In this document: positions 22,515 through 35,098 of the stretch, piece by piece
Layout: each line of letters begins with the position of its first letter
How positions within the stretch are numbered: position 1 is the first letter of the stretch
The notes under the pieces: generated by a model
What the model saw: only the letters and a program-made list of their open reading frames with translations
What the model was told of the DNA's origin: nothing
Databases searched by the model: none
Source of the DNA: Limnoperna fortunei
Lineage: Eukaryota; Mollusca; Bivalvia; Mytilida; Modiolidae
Length of the DNA stretch: 64,000 bases
Assembly (NCBI GenBank): GCA_944474755.1
Contig: OX104120.1
Span: forward strand, 39,908,067 to 39,972,066
Direction: 5' to 3'
Translations under genes and position numbers: made by a program

Positions 22515-22817
22515 TTACCCTTTCTGAATCAGTCTAAATATATATCTGGCAGCTAATATGGAAAAAGATGACATTAGAACAATTATTAATATATAACGAT
22601 AAAACATTTCAATTGCAGTAAGGTAAATTAAAAAATTAGAAAATAGAACAACAGTTTTTGTGTCCAATAGCGCAACGCCCCCTTCTGCCTTAAAGTGTGG
22701 ACAATAAGTGGGCCAGACGTCCCGCTTAGTGAGCATTGTTTTTGTTGGATGCACAGCTAGAGTGTGGTTGTCAGTTATCGTGTTATATAACACAACCAGC
22801 ACTGTCGACTTAGAGAA
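22515..22817 (-). CDS. Candidate last exon with hydrophobic C-terminus
   Basis: The minus-strand frame is open from an AG at about 22818 (CTCTAAG) to TAA at 22515. It encodes STVLVVLYNTITDNH... ending in a strongly hydrophobic stretch (YRYILIIVLMSSFSILAARY) that could be a transmembrane helix, then FRLIQKG. The part near 22660-22800 has a diverged copy at 27447-27545, where the frame is broken by stops. That decay suggests either that only this copy is coding or that neither is. No known domain. Confidence 0.2.
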   Translation of the reverse strand, partial: FSKSTVLVVLYNTITDNHTLAVHPTKTMLTKRDVWPTYCPHFKAEGGVALLDTKTVVLFSNFLIYLTAIEMFYRYILIIVLMSSFSILAARYIFRLIQKG

Positions 22818-23165
22818 TTAGGAGACACCAAACCTACTGCACATTTGTAAAATGCCACTTTACCTATATTAATACTGAAATACTTTACTAAAATAGTACA
22901 TGTCTGTGAAGGTTAGTTTGACTTTCATTTCATTAGTATGAACATGGTCACAATTAATTTTATTTTACCTAATTTAAGTTCTAATTGTATTGTATGCGTA
23001 TGCGTTGGTCTGAGTATAGTCTGACTTTGTAAACGACCATGTCTTGTCTAGTACAGAAAGTCAGACAAAGTCAAGACTTCGTAATTAATTACAGTATTAT
23101 TTTGTTTAAACATTTTTAACCGAACATCTCTTTAATGCTTATATCAGCTCCAAACTGCGTTTAGC
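22655..23165 (+). repeat. Diverged segment copy A
   Basis: Shares ordered landmarks with 27447-27890: TTTTTGTGTCCA, CTAGAGTGT.GGTT, GTCGACTTAG, TTTAGTAAAATAGTACAT/TTTACTAAAATAGTACAT, GGTTAGTTTGACTTT, GGTCTGAGT.TAGT, GACC.TGTCTTG and TTAAACATTTT. Similarity is roughly three in four bases, with indels. Confidence 0.8.
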
Positions 23166-23187
23166 CCTATCTGTTCATAGTTTTAAT

Positions 23188-24283
23188 ATAAATGTAAAAT
23201 GTATTAAAAATCGAACAAATCGTATATTATAAAATATATTGTTATTTTGCAAAACTACACGTAAAAATGTCGTGGTAACACGAACAATAACTAGTTACTG
23301 ATCGGAAGAAGTATGCGAACAATTCTTGTACCGAAGCCTGATTACCACGGAAAAAACCTCCGAAATTAACCAGAAGAATTACTTCCGCATTTGTCGTTGT
23401 AAAGGCTTCTTTGGTATAAGTTTGGCTTCGAGAGTTACTGACAAGAATTTTTAAAATGTTAAAACGCGGTTCTAATCTACACGATTAATACTGGTTGTAT
23501 CGTTGATGTTTAATAATAATTTAATTTGCTTTGTAAGCTGAAATCTGATTTGTTATATTTCAAATCGAGCCACCCATATTATACAATATAACTTGAGTTC
23601 CATGACGTTATCGACGTTTTTACAGTCTATAGTTAAATTATAAATAATATTTCAAATTTCTGAATAGGTAATACATCATTCATAAAACGCTTCGCGGTTT
23701 TTTAGGCGTAAACAGAACCAAACCATGTTATATCGTTAAATGTAAAATGTATTAAAAATCGAACAAATCGTATATTGTAAAATATATTGTTATTTTGCAA
23801 AACTACACGTAAAAATGTCGTGGTAACACGAACAATAACTAGTTACTGATCGGAAGAAGTATGCGAACAATTCTTTACCGAAGCCTGATTACCACGGAAA
23901 AAACCTCCGAAATTAACCAGAAGAATTACTTCCGCATTTGTCGTTGTAAACGCTTCTTTGGTATAAGTTTGGCATCGAGAGTTACTGACAAGAATTTTTA
24001 AAATGTTAAAACGCGGTTCTAATCTACACGATTAATACTGGTTGTATCGTTGATGTTTAATAATAATTTAATTTGCTTTGTGAGCTGAAATCTGATTTGT
24101 TATATTTCAAATCGAGCCACCCATATTATACAATATAACTTGAGTTCCATGACGTTATCGACGTTTTTACAGTCTATAGTTAAATTTTAAATAATATTTC
24201 AAATTTCTGAATAGGTTATACATCATTCATAAAACGCTTCGCGGTTTATTAGGCGTAAACAGAACCAAACCATGTTATATCGT
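23188..24283 (+). repeat. 548-bp tandem duplication
   Basis: Copy 1 is 23188-23735 and copy 2 is 23736-24283, abutting and about 98% identical (examples of differences: TTCTTGTACCG/TTCTTTACCG, GTTTTTTAGG/GTTTATTAGG). The unit starts AAATGTAAAATGTATTAAAA and ends CCATGTTATATCGT. A third, older partial copy is at 58771-59034, so the unit is a dispersed repeat that was also duplicated locally. Confidence 0.93.
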
Positions 24284-24892
24284 ATACCATGTTCAGAAAT
24301 TGGAAATTATCATAACTTAATTCACTTACTTCGAAAATTCAAAGTACCAGATGTTTAAAACTGTGTATCGTATTAAACATCAAAAATATAAATTGCACTT
24401 TTAAATTAAATATCTAAGTTAACCACTTTTCTTTAAGCCTCTTCAATGGGTTTCTTTCATCAGTTTAAAGAAACTTATGGAAAAGATTGTATTAATTAGC
24501 TCCAACTTCGTTTCCTGGTAGTAAGGTTACGGCTAACTTTATAAATTATATATGAGCATGATATTGTCAAGTTTATGATCAACACAACATGTCTTTTGTC
24601 GATATGCAACTATCAATTCTATAAGCCAACATTTATTGACAACTAAAAAAGAAAACAACACTTTTCAATTTCCTAAAATTGATAAAATTGATTGAAATCT
24701 TATTTATACTTATCAAATTGAAAGGTGTGAAATAAAATCTTATTTCAACAAATACCTGCGATAAAACCCATTTTAGAGTATTTGCATGCATATAGCAAAA
24801 AAAGAAATAAAAAACTGTGCAATAATGCATGAAATATAGTTAATTGCCCAAATAAAACGATATTATATATAAATGGCTTTATTTCTTCTTAC
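24284..24892. other. No gene seen
   Basis: AT-rich DNA. If the exon at 24893-25033 is real, this is the start of its first intron. Confidence 0.4.
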
Positions 24893-25033
24893 TTCGTGTG
24901 GTGGTTCGAGGAACCAGTCGTCGATAAGAGCACTTCGAAAGTTCCCCTTAGGTATACTATCAGCTACAGCGCTAAGGTGTTTGTCGCTGTTTGGGTCGTT
25001 GTCACTGTAGCCCACACTCCAGTAACCCGCCAT
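24893..25033 (-). CDS. Candidate first coding exon, 47 codons
   Basis: On the minus strand an ATG at 25033 in good context (ACAAACATGG) opens MAGYWSVGYSDNDPNSDKHL and continues to ...DDWFLEPPHE, then meets the donor GTAAGA exactly at a codon boundary (exon end 24893, phase 0). Base composition is clearly richer in G+C than the flanks, and many codons end in C or T after a purine (AGT, GGC, GAC, AAC, AGC, GCT, GAT). The peptide is acidic and polar, with no signal peptide or membrane segment, as for a cytoplasmic or nuclear protein. I do not recognise it. Downstream exons should lie below 24.9 kb, but none of the candidates at 21.7-22.8 kb joins it unambiguously. The AAG acceptor at 22818 would keep frame. 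Confidence 0.45.
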
Positions 25034-26665
25034 GTTTGTGTTTGTGGCTTCAGATATCAGCATCAAGTTGTAAACTTTGCTAATTTCTTAAAGAAAAATG
25101 GTCTGTGTTAAGATACATATCTGTATCAACTTTAGTGATTTAAAGTTTATAAAGATATTTTACGTTCGACATGACCTCAGCTATAAAGCCGCAACAGAAA
25201 CGGGAAAACTATACGTAAGGTGAAATAATGTTAGCGTTATTATTGCACAATATAATTTCAATAAGGTCAAAATATTTAAATGATCACTTGGAGTTAAATG
25301 TTAAATATGTAAATACAGTCGTTGCTGACAGGAATTCATAATCCACAGAGTCGAAATAAATTAGGATTTCATTACTGGTCACCTGATCATTCCCTTGAAA
25401 AGTCAGGGTTACGTTCTGACGTTCTGACATCAAACATCGATACAATACCATGACCGTAACTGATAATTGTTTCTACTGATTTCTGTTGTTTTTAATTAGT
25501 GCCAAACATTTTATCTAGTTTTCAAAGGAAAGCTGGAAGTCATCTTTAGTGCACAGGTCGGAAGAGCGCGCGAAAGATACCTTATTTGTTCCTGAAATAT
25601 TAGCTTAATATTTTTTGTTGTGTGTTGTAATGTATCTGTTTGAAAGTTTAAGTTTAATTTACACCAGAAAACACTTTACAAAATACTCGTAATCTATAAA
25701 TAGTAAATACCAATAACTCTTAATTTCGAACTACATAATCAAATTTTTAATATAATGTGTAAAGAATAATCAAATAAATTTAAACGTGTTGTAATAATTA
25801 TGAGATAGATTAACAAGTGATCATACTAACTTCTCATGTCTGAAGCATGCTGATTCAGTCCAAGATATACACTTAATTTTTCATTCATAAGAATTTTAAT
25901 TATTTTCAAATAGTCCTATTTTCACTATGTATAAAATGCCACAAATTACTATTTATTGGCGGTTATATCTGTAGACATTTATTACACAGGTTTTATAGGA
26001 TTTATTATTATCTACAAAACACTTCCTGGGTGATATAAACTGACCCATGGATCACTGAACAAACTCCAAATGTAATTTACAAATATATCGGTTGTTTACA
26101 GTCATTATATACCTGTTTGGAAAAATTAAAAATTAAGACAAGGTAAAGCCGCCTGCTTTGAAAAATAGTGTACAAGTCTGCCACAAAAAAAAGTCAATAT
26201 AGTTAAAGTCAGACGTTTTAAAGGCCAATGACTCGGTGCACCAAAACAAACTTTTAAGGGAATTGGAATACAGTAAAGGTATGTTTCATTTTATTATATA
26301 ATTGTGCCACCTTTTGACAAAAACTCGGTTTTGTTGACGCACTGTCCACAGAATTCAAAACTTCAGTGTTGACAAAATTAGATGACTAACAACAATAAAA
26401 AAACATTGTTTACATACTGATTATTTAGTCACCCTTTTCTCTTCTCAGATGCGATTTATAATCCACTTTTAATTGTTGATACGGTTGTTCTGTCGTCCAG
26501 TAGAATAAGTCACATTTATTATGTTATTTATTATTCAAAAGAAATGGAGGGTTAAACCAGGTTTTATGGCATGCCAAACCTCCCGCTTCTATTACTGTGG
26601 AATGTGAGTTGTTTAGTGGATTATAATAGATGGGAATCTTACATCACTAAACACTAATAGGTATA
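25034..26665. other. Upstream region of candidate gene, no feature resolved
   Basis: AT-rich DNA on the 5' side of the minus-strand exon at 24893-25033. I see no clear promoter motif, repeat or exon. Confidence 0.4.
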
Positions 26666-26667
26666 TC

Positions 26668-27374
26668 AAACAATCATCGTAGCACGATTTGTGTACACTG
26701 AATTCAAAATTGGGAAATCTGCAACCATATTTTCAAACGAGATATATTTTTCGACAAGCAAGTTGTATCTGTAGTAAAACTTATTAATGGCGCGGACGAA
26801 TAGTTTTTTCTTGTAACCTTTGTTTCCCAAAGATATAGTTGACGTTTGCAAAAATCAGTATACCGCGGCAAGCTCTTGCAAACCTAATCAATTGAGAAAT
26901 ATAGACACTGTATGCAGGAGAAGCTACAATATTGCTGCATATGTGAGGAAAATTTATAATTTTGAAATTACAGTCGTCGCAAATTCTTGTGCTAAGATGA
27001 CCGTTGGTGTCATATTCGAGGTGTAAGTCTAAAAATGATGTAGATGAAGCTGTTTCTGTGGTTTCTTAATTTCTAGTTCTGAATGATATATTAACGGAAG
27101 ACACTCAGCAGATTGAGGGTTGTTAATTGAAAGAACATCAATATATCTATAAAAATTAAAGGACATAGCTTCTGCTATCTTTTTTTCTTTAATAAGACGT
27201 CGCGGAATTCCGTTTCATAAAAATACATGAACAAATTGGCAAGGGGTGGGGCACAGTTTGTACCCATTGGAATTCTGATTGTATGCTTCAACAAACATTG
27301 TCCAAAATGTACAAATATGTTGTCAATCAGAAAATCTAGCATACTACAAACGTGTTCTTTGCTGAAGCATAAAT
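26668..27374 (-). pseudogene. Decayed reverse transcriptase
   Basis: Minus-strand translation gives, in order, SMLDFLIDNIFVHFG, RIPMGTNCAPPLANLFMYFYE (broken near its end), then after a frameshift YRYIDVLSINNP..IYHSELEIK, then after another frameshift ASSTSFLDLHLEYDTNGHL, NFKIINFPHICSNI, SPAYSVYISQLIRFARAC, and finally KKLFVRAINKFYYRYNLLV. These blocks match a reverse transcriptase type that is abundant in invertebrate genomes (consensus blocks GTNCAP..A, FRYIDDVLSIN, SAS.LDL, SNIP..PAYGVYISQLIRYAR). At least two frameshifts are present and the catalytic YIDD has lost one Asp, so it is dead. I cannot place it safely among Penelope-like or other groups. Confidence 0.85.
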
Positions 27375-27446
27375 TTCCTATAAGTTCTTAATGCCAGCAT
27401 AAAACATATTGTAAGAATGCGATAAAAACTCAACAGTAGAAATACA

Positions 27447-27890
27447 CATACAGCTTTTGTGTCCAGAAAGCCGTTTTTTGTGAGGTTCAAACCTAGAGTG
27501 TTGGTTTCAGTTGTTGTGTTATTTTTTCCACAACCAACAATGTCGACTTAGCAAATCAGAAGACGTTAAAACTACTCCTTATTGGTAGACTTTAGGCCAC
27601 TTTATAACTATACGGTCCACTTTAGTAAAATAGTACATTTCATTAATGGTTAGTTTGACTTTTATTTGACCAGCATGAATCTGTCCAAAAATTATATTTT
27701 AGTCTTAGCTGTATTTTATATGTCCGAGTTGGTCTGAGTCTAGTTTGATTTTGTACACGACCCTGTCTTGACTACTAAAGAAGTCAGAATTAGCCTAGAC
27801 ATCGTATTTAATTGCCTTATGTTTGGTTTTGATTAAACATTTTAATCCAACTTATTTTTAACGATAATATCAGCCCAAACAACGTATAAG
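27447..27890 (+). repeat. Diverged segment copy B
   Basis: Partner of 22655-23165 in the same orientation, starting immediately beside the reverse transcriptase relic. The corresponding open frame of copy A is interrupted here and its AG before the candidate exon is changed. Confidence 0.8.
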
Positions 27891-28504
27891 GATACGTATG
27901 CATATTTTTATTATAACCTGCAAGACTTTACTCTCAAAACTATGTATAAATGAGAGCTTGTTTTAGACTAATGAGAAACTAAAATACTATATGTATTTAA
28001 GAAAGAATATAGCATTCTTTTCCATGCAACTTAATATTAACGAATTTTGAAAAGAATTGTAAATCTGCACACTGATCCTCAACTGAAAATCCATTTTAAC
28101 TAATATACTCTTACCATTAATTGATTCTGACGATTTGAAAACAAATATCAAGATAATAAATCTCCACATTGTTTATCCAAATCCACCAAATTTGTACAAC
28201 TTACTATCAGCCTAAGACGTTTTATCTGAGTTTTAATTAGTCAATAACAGTTCTATATCACATTTGTATGCACAGCTCGTACCATACAGGTTTGTAACAG
28301 TTCATTTCATTTCGATGTTTTCCACCTGATTAATCCAGCATCATAAATAAAGCGGTTCATTAGCCCATTCATGTGCATTTAGCATGATTAGGTGTATACA
28401 ACAGATTATGTTGGCATGAGATTTATTCAACTTGCTTCACCATGAAGCTCTAACAAACAGTAAATATGTTGCAAAAAGCTGTAAATTTGACAGAATTCAA
28501 GGGA
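27891..28504. other. No gene seen
   Basis: AT-rich DNA with no resolved feature. Confidence 0.4.
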
Positions 28505-28639
28505 AATGACTTTGATATAGGTCGCTATCAGGATTTAATCAGCCAGAGAAAATTTAATATTCACCGAGCCACAAGGAGATGTCCATATACATGTTTGAGG
28601 GCTAATAAATCCTGATAGTGACCGTAGATCAAAGTCATT
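28505..28639. mobile_element. 135-bp MITE
   Basis: Inverted ends of about 34 bp: AATGACTTTGATATAGGTC..ATCAGGATTTA on the left and TAAATCCTGATAGTGACC..ATCAAAGTCATT on the right, about 5 mismatches. The spacer is about 67 bp with no coding capacity. Confidence 0.82.
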
Positions 28640-31600
28640 AATTGCTTTATTACATGAAGAAAATCACTATCTCCCTTGATCAGAAAAACAGAGGATGACT
28701 TTTCTACTGGAGCCCCAGCTTACATTTTGTAATTAATGCAGGTACCCTTGATATTTTTATTTAATTCCGCTTTATGACATCAGTTTGCTGATAAACCTAA
28801 AATTCCAGTTTCAAATATTGACAAGAGTATAAAATAATCAATATATCGCATAGTCGACGTTGTTGACACGCACGATGTATGTATAGCAGACGTCAATTAA
28901 TTGTGTATAATACAATTTATACAATCGGTTTGATTGGACGAATGAATTTATTAATACGGCTTTTCTGATAAAACATAAAAACCATGTCGATATCGGATTC
29001 CGCTTTACTACTATGCAGCGGAATCGTGCAGCGTACACACATTTCATGTAATTTTAGTACTGTTGCGATTTATCGTGACCCGAAAGTTGTTTTTAGACCA
29101 ATCAAAATCACGCAAAATTCCATTCTTTTTTATAAAAAAAATCTGCACGCAATTTCAAATCTAGTTGGTCAATGCGAGGAGAGAAGTCCAAATGAAGTCA
29201 TAATATAGTAGGGTCTATTGTTCTGAATATACTCGGAATCAATTACAAAAACTGAAACTAAGGTAATTTAAACATTTTGTTGTGTCATTTATATTTAATG
29301 TTATAAAATTTAGACACCACAATAGGTAAACAAAATACTGAAATTTGCGTTAAGCATCATTCAAAACAAACAAATATAAACCAATGCTGAATAAGACTGA
29401 AATGATTGTCAGGTATAACCCATAAAAGGTAGTAAAATCTTCAATGTTGTCTTTTGACATAAAACAATTAAGATTAAAAGATTTTTACAAAATGACAGTA
29501 GAGAAATTTGCCCCTGAACATTGAATCTATATTTGAAAAAAAACAAATCGAAAAATATAGCATACATTCTTATTCCTGTCCATTAAATAGTTTGATACTT
29601 ACACAATGGTTTATATTTCTTGATTTCGGGCGCGGGGTTTTACAAATAAATAACACTTTTAAAATATTTGTATCTTCTCGGCATGCCACAGTAACCACAC
29701 TTAATATTGTATCTGGCTAAGCCCTTAACATAACTTTTACGTTTTCATTTAATATAATTTGTTGGTTTTTATGTACTACTTTCGTTGATATCTTAATTAT
29801 GTACTATATTTTGAGCAAAGGGGAATCTTAAATGAATTCTTTTAGAGATTTTGATAGACAATACTAGTGATTTCTACGCTTGTGAAAATTTCGCACTATA
29901 TATTGTAAAGTTAGTCCCGGTACTTGTGATATGCATGTCGAAAAAATCCCAAAACAGATCGCTGCTAAATTAATTATTGTAGATGGCGATAGTGACAAAG
30001 CCTATATCTGTACCAGTGCGCGATAAAGTTGCATAAATACACACATCTAGGATAATGTCATTCCAATCCGATTAATTTAAATGTGAATAACAGTGTAAAC
30101 ACTTTCGTATACTATCAAGAAGCTTGCTATATAAACCCATCTTGAGAAAAGGTTACCATGGACGGTTCCCTTGCATCCATCAATGCTGCAAGTAATTTTG
30201 CTGTCAGAGTTACTTCTCTTTACATAGTGTTCAATCGGTCGGTTTAGTTTCAAAATTGGAAGAATAAATACAATTTTATTCATCATTAAATTTTAGTGCA
30301 AGACCGACTCTATTTAATAAGATATAGACGTTTAGTAAAATATCGTTGAAATTGTTTTGTTAACTGAAACAAACCTTACTTCAACGACAAACTCTGTGTA
30401 CAATGGTGCTCACACATTGTAGTACGATTACATCTTTTTGTCGAGTCCTGATATAAATTTTTAGTAGTTTTAAAGAATTGCATGTATTTTTAACAGAAAA
30501 CATATGTATTAGTTTCATGTTTTTAGTCAGACTGCTGAATATGACTAAAAAAAACAAAAATGTAAGTACTGGTAAATCCATTTACGTAGAACAACATTTT
30601 TTTGTTATATTTATTAAAAAAAGCGCGAAAAAAGGCAGAGTATAATACAATTAACATTAAATCGGACAAAAAAACTGAGGAGAACCTGATTTTATTTAAA
30701 TTGAGTTAATTATAATACGCCCCCAAATACATTTTTATTCCGTCTATGTTCCCTTTTTTCAAATGCCGGCAGGGGAAATATAACTATCTATCTTAAATCC
30801 CACCTTTTTATATATCGATAAACGGGATAATTAGGATAAAATGTAAATTAGCCTGAAGTGCATTTTTTAAAGAACTTCGATCGATGTCTCCGATTCGCGC
30901 ATCAAAGTTTTTCTATTAATTGATTGATTGATTGAGAAGCCCAGAAAGAAATATATAAGTTATATTCAGCATGAAAACCGTTTACAATGAATAAAAAATC
31001 AGTTGTAAATTGGTGACCAACGGGAATTAAATGTCGCGTGCTATGGCAAAAGTATGTCGTATTAGTTTAGGGCGGAGAGTTAGTCTATTGTAGTGGCTAG
31101 AATAAGCTTACTGTTTTTCGAGATCTACAAAAGTGGTTTTTTATCGGGCAAGGAGCGTGGCACTTTCCAATCATTGTCCGTTTTTAGGTTTTCCGCAATA
31201 TACCTTGCAACCCCCACCAAGAGTGCTGGTAACACAGTTGATCTGGTATAAAATGACGGGCATTACATGTCCAGAAACGCCATTGAGAGAGGACGAATTC
31301 CCGATGGCCGAACAAATATATCTAATATCATGACGTGTTCTTAATTGACTATCCGAAAGCTGATAAGTTTTAATTTTTACTATTACTGCATCATCTTTTT
31401 TTGTTTTTATTTGGTTCGGGTAACGCACTTTTTGTTTTTGTATTTTTGGTTTTTAATTTGCACTGTATATGTTTGTTTATATCAGGAAATGTAATTGTCC
31501 TTTGACTTTCGGCTCTAGTTGTTAGGTCGGTTTCGGTTTTTTTATTTAAGAAATTTTATTTCAATTTAACGTTCATAAAAGTGTAAAAATTAGATAAAAT

Positions 31601-33136
31601 GCCATGTTTTCTTGCCAAAACTTGTTCGTTTTTCCGTTTGTGACAACATGTCGAATTTTAAATCTATTTGTAACTGTTCAATGTATAGCATGAAATGATA
31701 GATGGTATTTGTTTATAAAATTGCACTAGTTTTCTTAAATGCGGACAGAATGACTATCGCGGACTTAAAAAATATACTAGAGTGTGTCTAGGTTGTCGCG
31801 AGAGTTATGGACAGTAAATATTCATATGCAGTTGTCAAGACTAACAAGGTGCATTTCAGTGTTCCATATGCCACTTCTGTATCTATGATGCTTAATAAGT
31901 TGCTTGCCTTACTTAACGAACTATAACATATTTGCATGCATGCAGTGGCAGCTGTATTTTGAATATTATTGAGACAAGCGTGTTTAGCGCTAAATATTAT
32001 AACTAAATATATAAAATATTTAACAAGAACATTTGAATAAAAAATCAAAAAGTTCTGTTACAATATCAAATCTTCTAACACATAATAAATTTCACTTGCA
32101 CTCAGTTAGCTATTGTCAATGGAAATATTTCTTTTAATTTATTTTTTATGCGTTAATTACATCTCAAAACCACGAAATAAAAAATATCAGTGCTTGTTTC
32201 TTATTTTATGTTTGTAGGGCAGGTAGGTGGTTAGAAAGATTGCTTTACAGTTGCACAAAATTAGCAGTTTGCAACTCATTGTTATACGATGCCTAATTTC
32301 GTCTTGAGCGCTTCATCAATATTGTCGTTATGCGCAATCCTTGTTTCTTTTTGTTAAAAGTTTACAACAAAACATATCTTAACCTACCTGTCCATATGTT
32401 GGGTAACTTGGGTTCAAATTATGTCTGTGAGATTCTCTACTAAGATGTAGTATAACGCCTTTATCGGACAAAATTATGGCTTACAGAAGGTATTGTTATT
32501 TCTGATTAGCTGCATGTTTATTTTCTCTAAACTTAAATAGTAACATGGATTACTACTTTGCATACAATAGAAAAATACTAGGATTTCAACTAATACTAAT
32601 TGGCTTTAATGACGATTGCATGTTTCTGATTGGATTTCACATACATATTAAAGACTACCTCTAACATTACAAACCTAAATGGATTGTAACTTTGCAGAAT
32701 TGAAGTGTACCAGGTCTGTAACAAAGGTTTCAAATTTTGTGCACTATACTTAAGGCGTGGCTGCCAATCAGTGTCAGTGTGTTGTTACTATGGCTTTAAT
32801 TATCCTGAAAGTATGGATCACAATGTTAATTGAATCGGGCAAAGTGCACTACACATATTATTTTAAAAACGCTTCTCTATGGTCTCTCCCATCAGATTTT
32901 TTTCAATAAAATTGTATACCTAAAATGTCCATATAAAATGTGCGTCATTATACCACCAACAACAAAAATAAATTAGGACCCTGTTATATATTTTATCCGT
33001 TTGAATTTGTTAATAACCACAAGATAAAGGCAGGTGACTTGTTGTAAGTCACTGTCGTGCTTCGGCCCCTTGCCCAGTTTCGCAACGGAACCTGTTGCAA
33101 GCGTTTTATTTTTTTAAACAAACGCATTGTAACAAT
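28640..33136. other. Repeat-poor AT-rich stretch
   Basis: I find no supportable gene here. Small structures are a hairpin GATTCCGCT / AGCGGAATC at 28996-29025, a (TTGA)n tract at 30920, and a hairpin GTGACTT / AAGTCAC near 33034. A short GC-richer patch at 31130-31335 is open on both strands but has no recognisable product. Confidence 0.45.
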
Positions 33137-35098
33137 TAAAGATCAACTGTTCGGTTGAACATTTGAGGGTCTTTCCACATTAATTTTAATTTTGTATTAC
33201 ATGATGACATTTAAAATAATCATCTTTTTGCAAAATGTTATAACTTTGCTATAAATATTTAAAATATAATTTATTTTATATTATTTGCTACAGATTGGCA
33301 TTCTAAGAGAGATAACTCTTATAAAAGTTAGATAAAACTTTTTACGCCATGTCTTTATTGACTCGTAATTATTAATAGAACATTTTAGGACGAAAATAAT
33401 TTCAATGTCTTTAAAAATAGCAAAGGTCAAAAACTAGTACGTGACCTTGACCCATACAAGTTTTCAAGGTCAAAGGGCATGAGGGTCTATGGTGAAGACC
33501 CCATGCCTCTATCATTAATAGTTAATGAGTTACAAGTGAAAAACCAATCAGTTACATATATAATGGGAGATAACTCCTATAAAATGAAGTCAAATCCATT
33601 TACTGCAAATGTAAAAAAGTTGCTCCTTTAAAAGACCAACATTTTGCACTCTTTAGTTTCCCTTTATCATTAATAGTTAAAGAGTAATATGTAAAAAAAA
33701 CAATAAGTTACATATATAATGGGAGATAACTCCTATAAAATGAAGTCAAATTACTTCCCTGCAAATGTGATAAAGTTGCTCCTTTAAGAGATCAACATTT
33801 TGCACTCTTTAGTTTCCCTCTATCATTAATAGTTAATGAGAACTATGTGAAAAACCAATAAGTTACATATATAATGGGAGATAACTCCTATGAAATGAAG
33901 TCAAGTCCTTTGCTTGTAAATGTAACAAAGTTGCTCCTTTAAGAGATCAACATTTTGCACTCTTTAGTTTCCATCTATCATTAATAGTTAATGAGTACCA
34001 TGCGAAAAACCAATCAGTTACATATATAAGGGGAGATAACTCCTATAAAATGAAGTCAAATCCTTTCCCTGTAAATGTAACAAAGTTGCTCCTGTAAAAG
34101 ACCAACATTTTGCACTCTTTACTTTCCCTTTATCATTAATAGTAAATGAGTAACATGCGAAAAACTAATAAATTACAAATATAATGGGAGATAACTCCTA
34201 TTGGATGACTTCAAATCCTTTACCTATAAATGTAACAAAGTTGCTCCTTTAAAAGACCAACATTTTGCACTCTTTAGTTTCCCTTTATCATTAATAGTTA
34301 ATGAGTAACATGTAAAAAACCAAAAGGTTACATATATAATGGGAGATAACTCCTATAAAATGAAGTTAAATCCGTTTACTGCAAAAGTGAAAAAGTTGCT
34401 CCTTTAAAAGACCAACATTTTGCACTCTTTAGTTTCCCTATATCATTAATAGTTAATGAGTAACATGTGAAAAACCAATCAGTTACATATACAATGGGAG
34501 ATAACTCCTATAAAATGAAGTCAAATTACTTCCCTCCAAATGTGACGAAGTTGCATCTTAATAAGACGAAGATTTTACTTTCAATAAGTGTTTATCTATC
34601 TCTTACCGTTTCAAAGGAGTAGCGGGCACAAGCAAATGTCAAAATTTAGAACGTGACCTTGACCTTTGACCTTGTGTCCATTTTCAAGGTCAAAGGTCAT
34701 GATGGTCTTAAGTGAAGACCCCAGGCCTCTATCTCTTCTGGTTGCTGAGATTTGTTTGAATATCACTTACTACTTTTATTTAAAGGGAGATAACTCCTAT
34801 AAGATGTCATCAGAACCCTTCAATCAATCTGTCCCAAAGTTGCGCAAGGATATAGGACACATTTTGGTAAAGGTTTGGTATTGCTATCTTTTTTGGTTTA
34901 GGAGGAGTAGCATGAACAAGCTTTTTAGTAAAAGGGGAGATAACTCCTTAAAGGAAAAGGGTGCGGCCAGTCAGGGTGAACTGCGAAAGCGCGATGTGTC
35001 ACCGATATCAGATATAAAATATCAAAGCGAAATCTCACGAAATGAAAAAACAACACATAAGTTTGCGCAAGAAGTGGGAGAAGAATAATAATAATAAT
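33137..35098 (+). mobile_element. Array unit E1 (7 satellites)
   Basis: Head 33137-33560, seven 155-bp units (from 33563 to about 34640), tail to 35098. It ends in a TAA repeat without a hairpin. Its tail is almost identical to that of E5 (offset 7688 bp). A 140-codon open frame in the tail (34666-35088) is preserved only in E1 and E5 and broken elsewhere, so I do not call it a gene. Confidence 0.85.

Noticed and set aside
31130..31428. Overlapping open frames on both strands with slightly raised GC
   Set aside because: No splice signals of matching phase, no recognisable protein, and complementary open frames are expected by chance at this composition.
34666..35088. 140-codon frame in E1, repeated in E5 and in shortened form in E4 and E6-E11
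   Set aside because: The frame is truncated or altered in most units, starts inside a TGACC-rich regulatory-like segment, and its similarity among units is fully explained by DNA duplication. No known domain.
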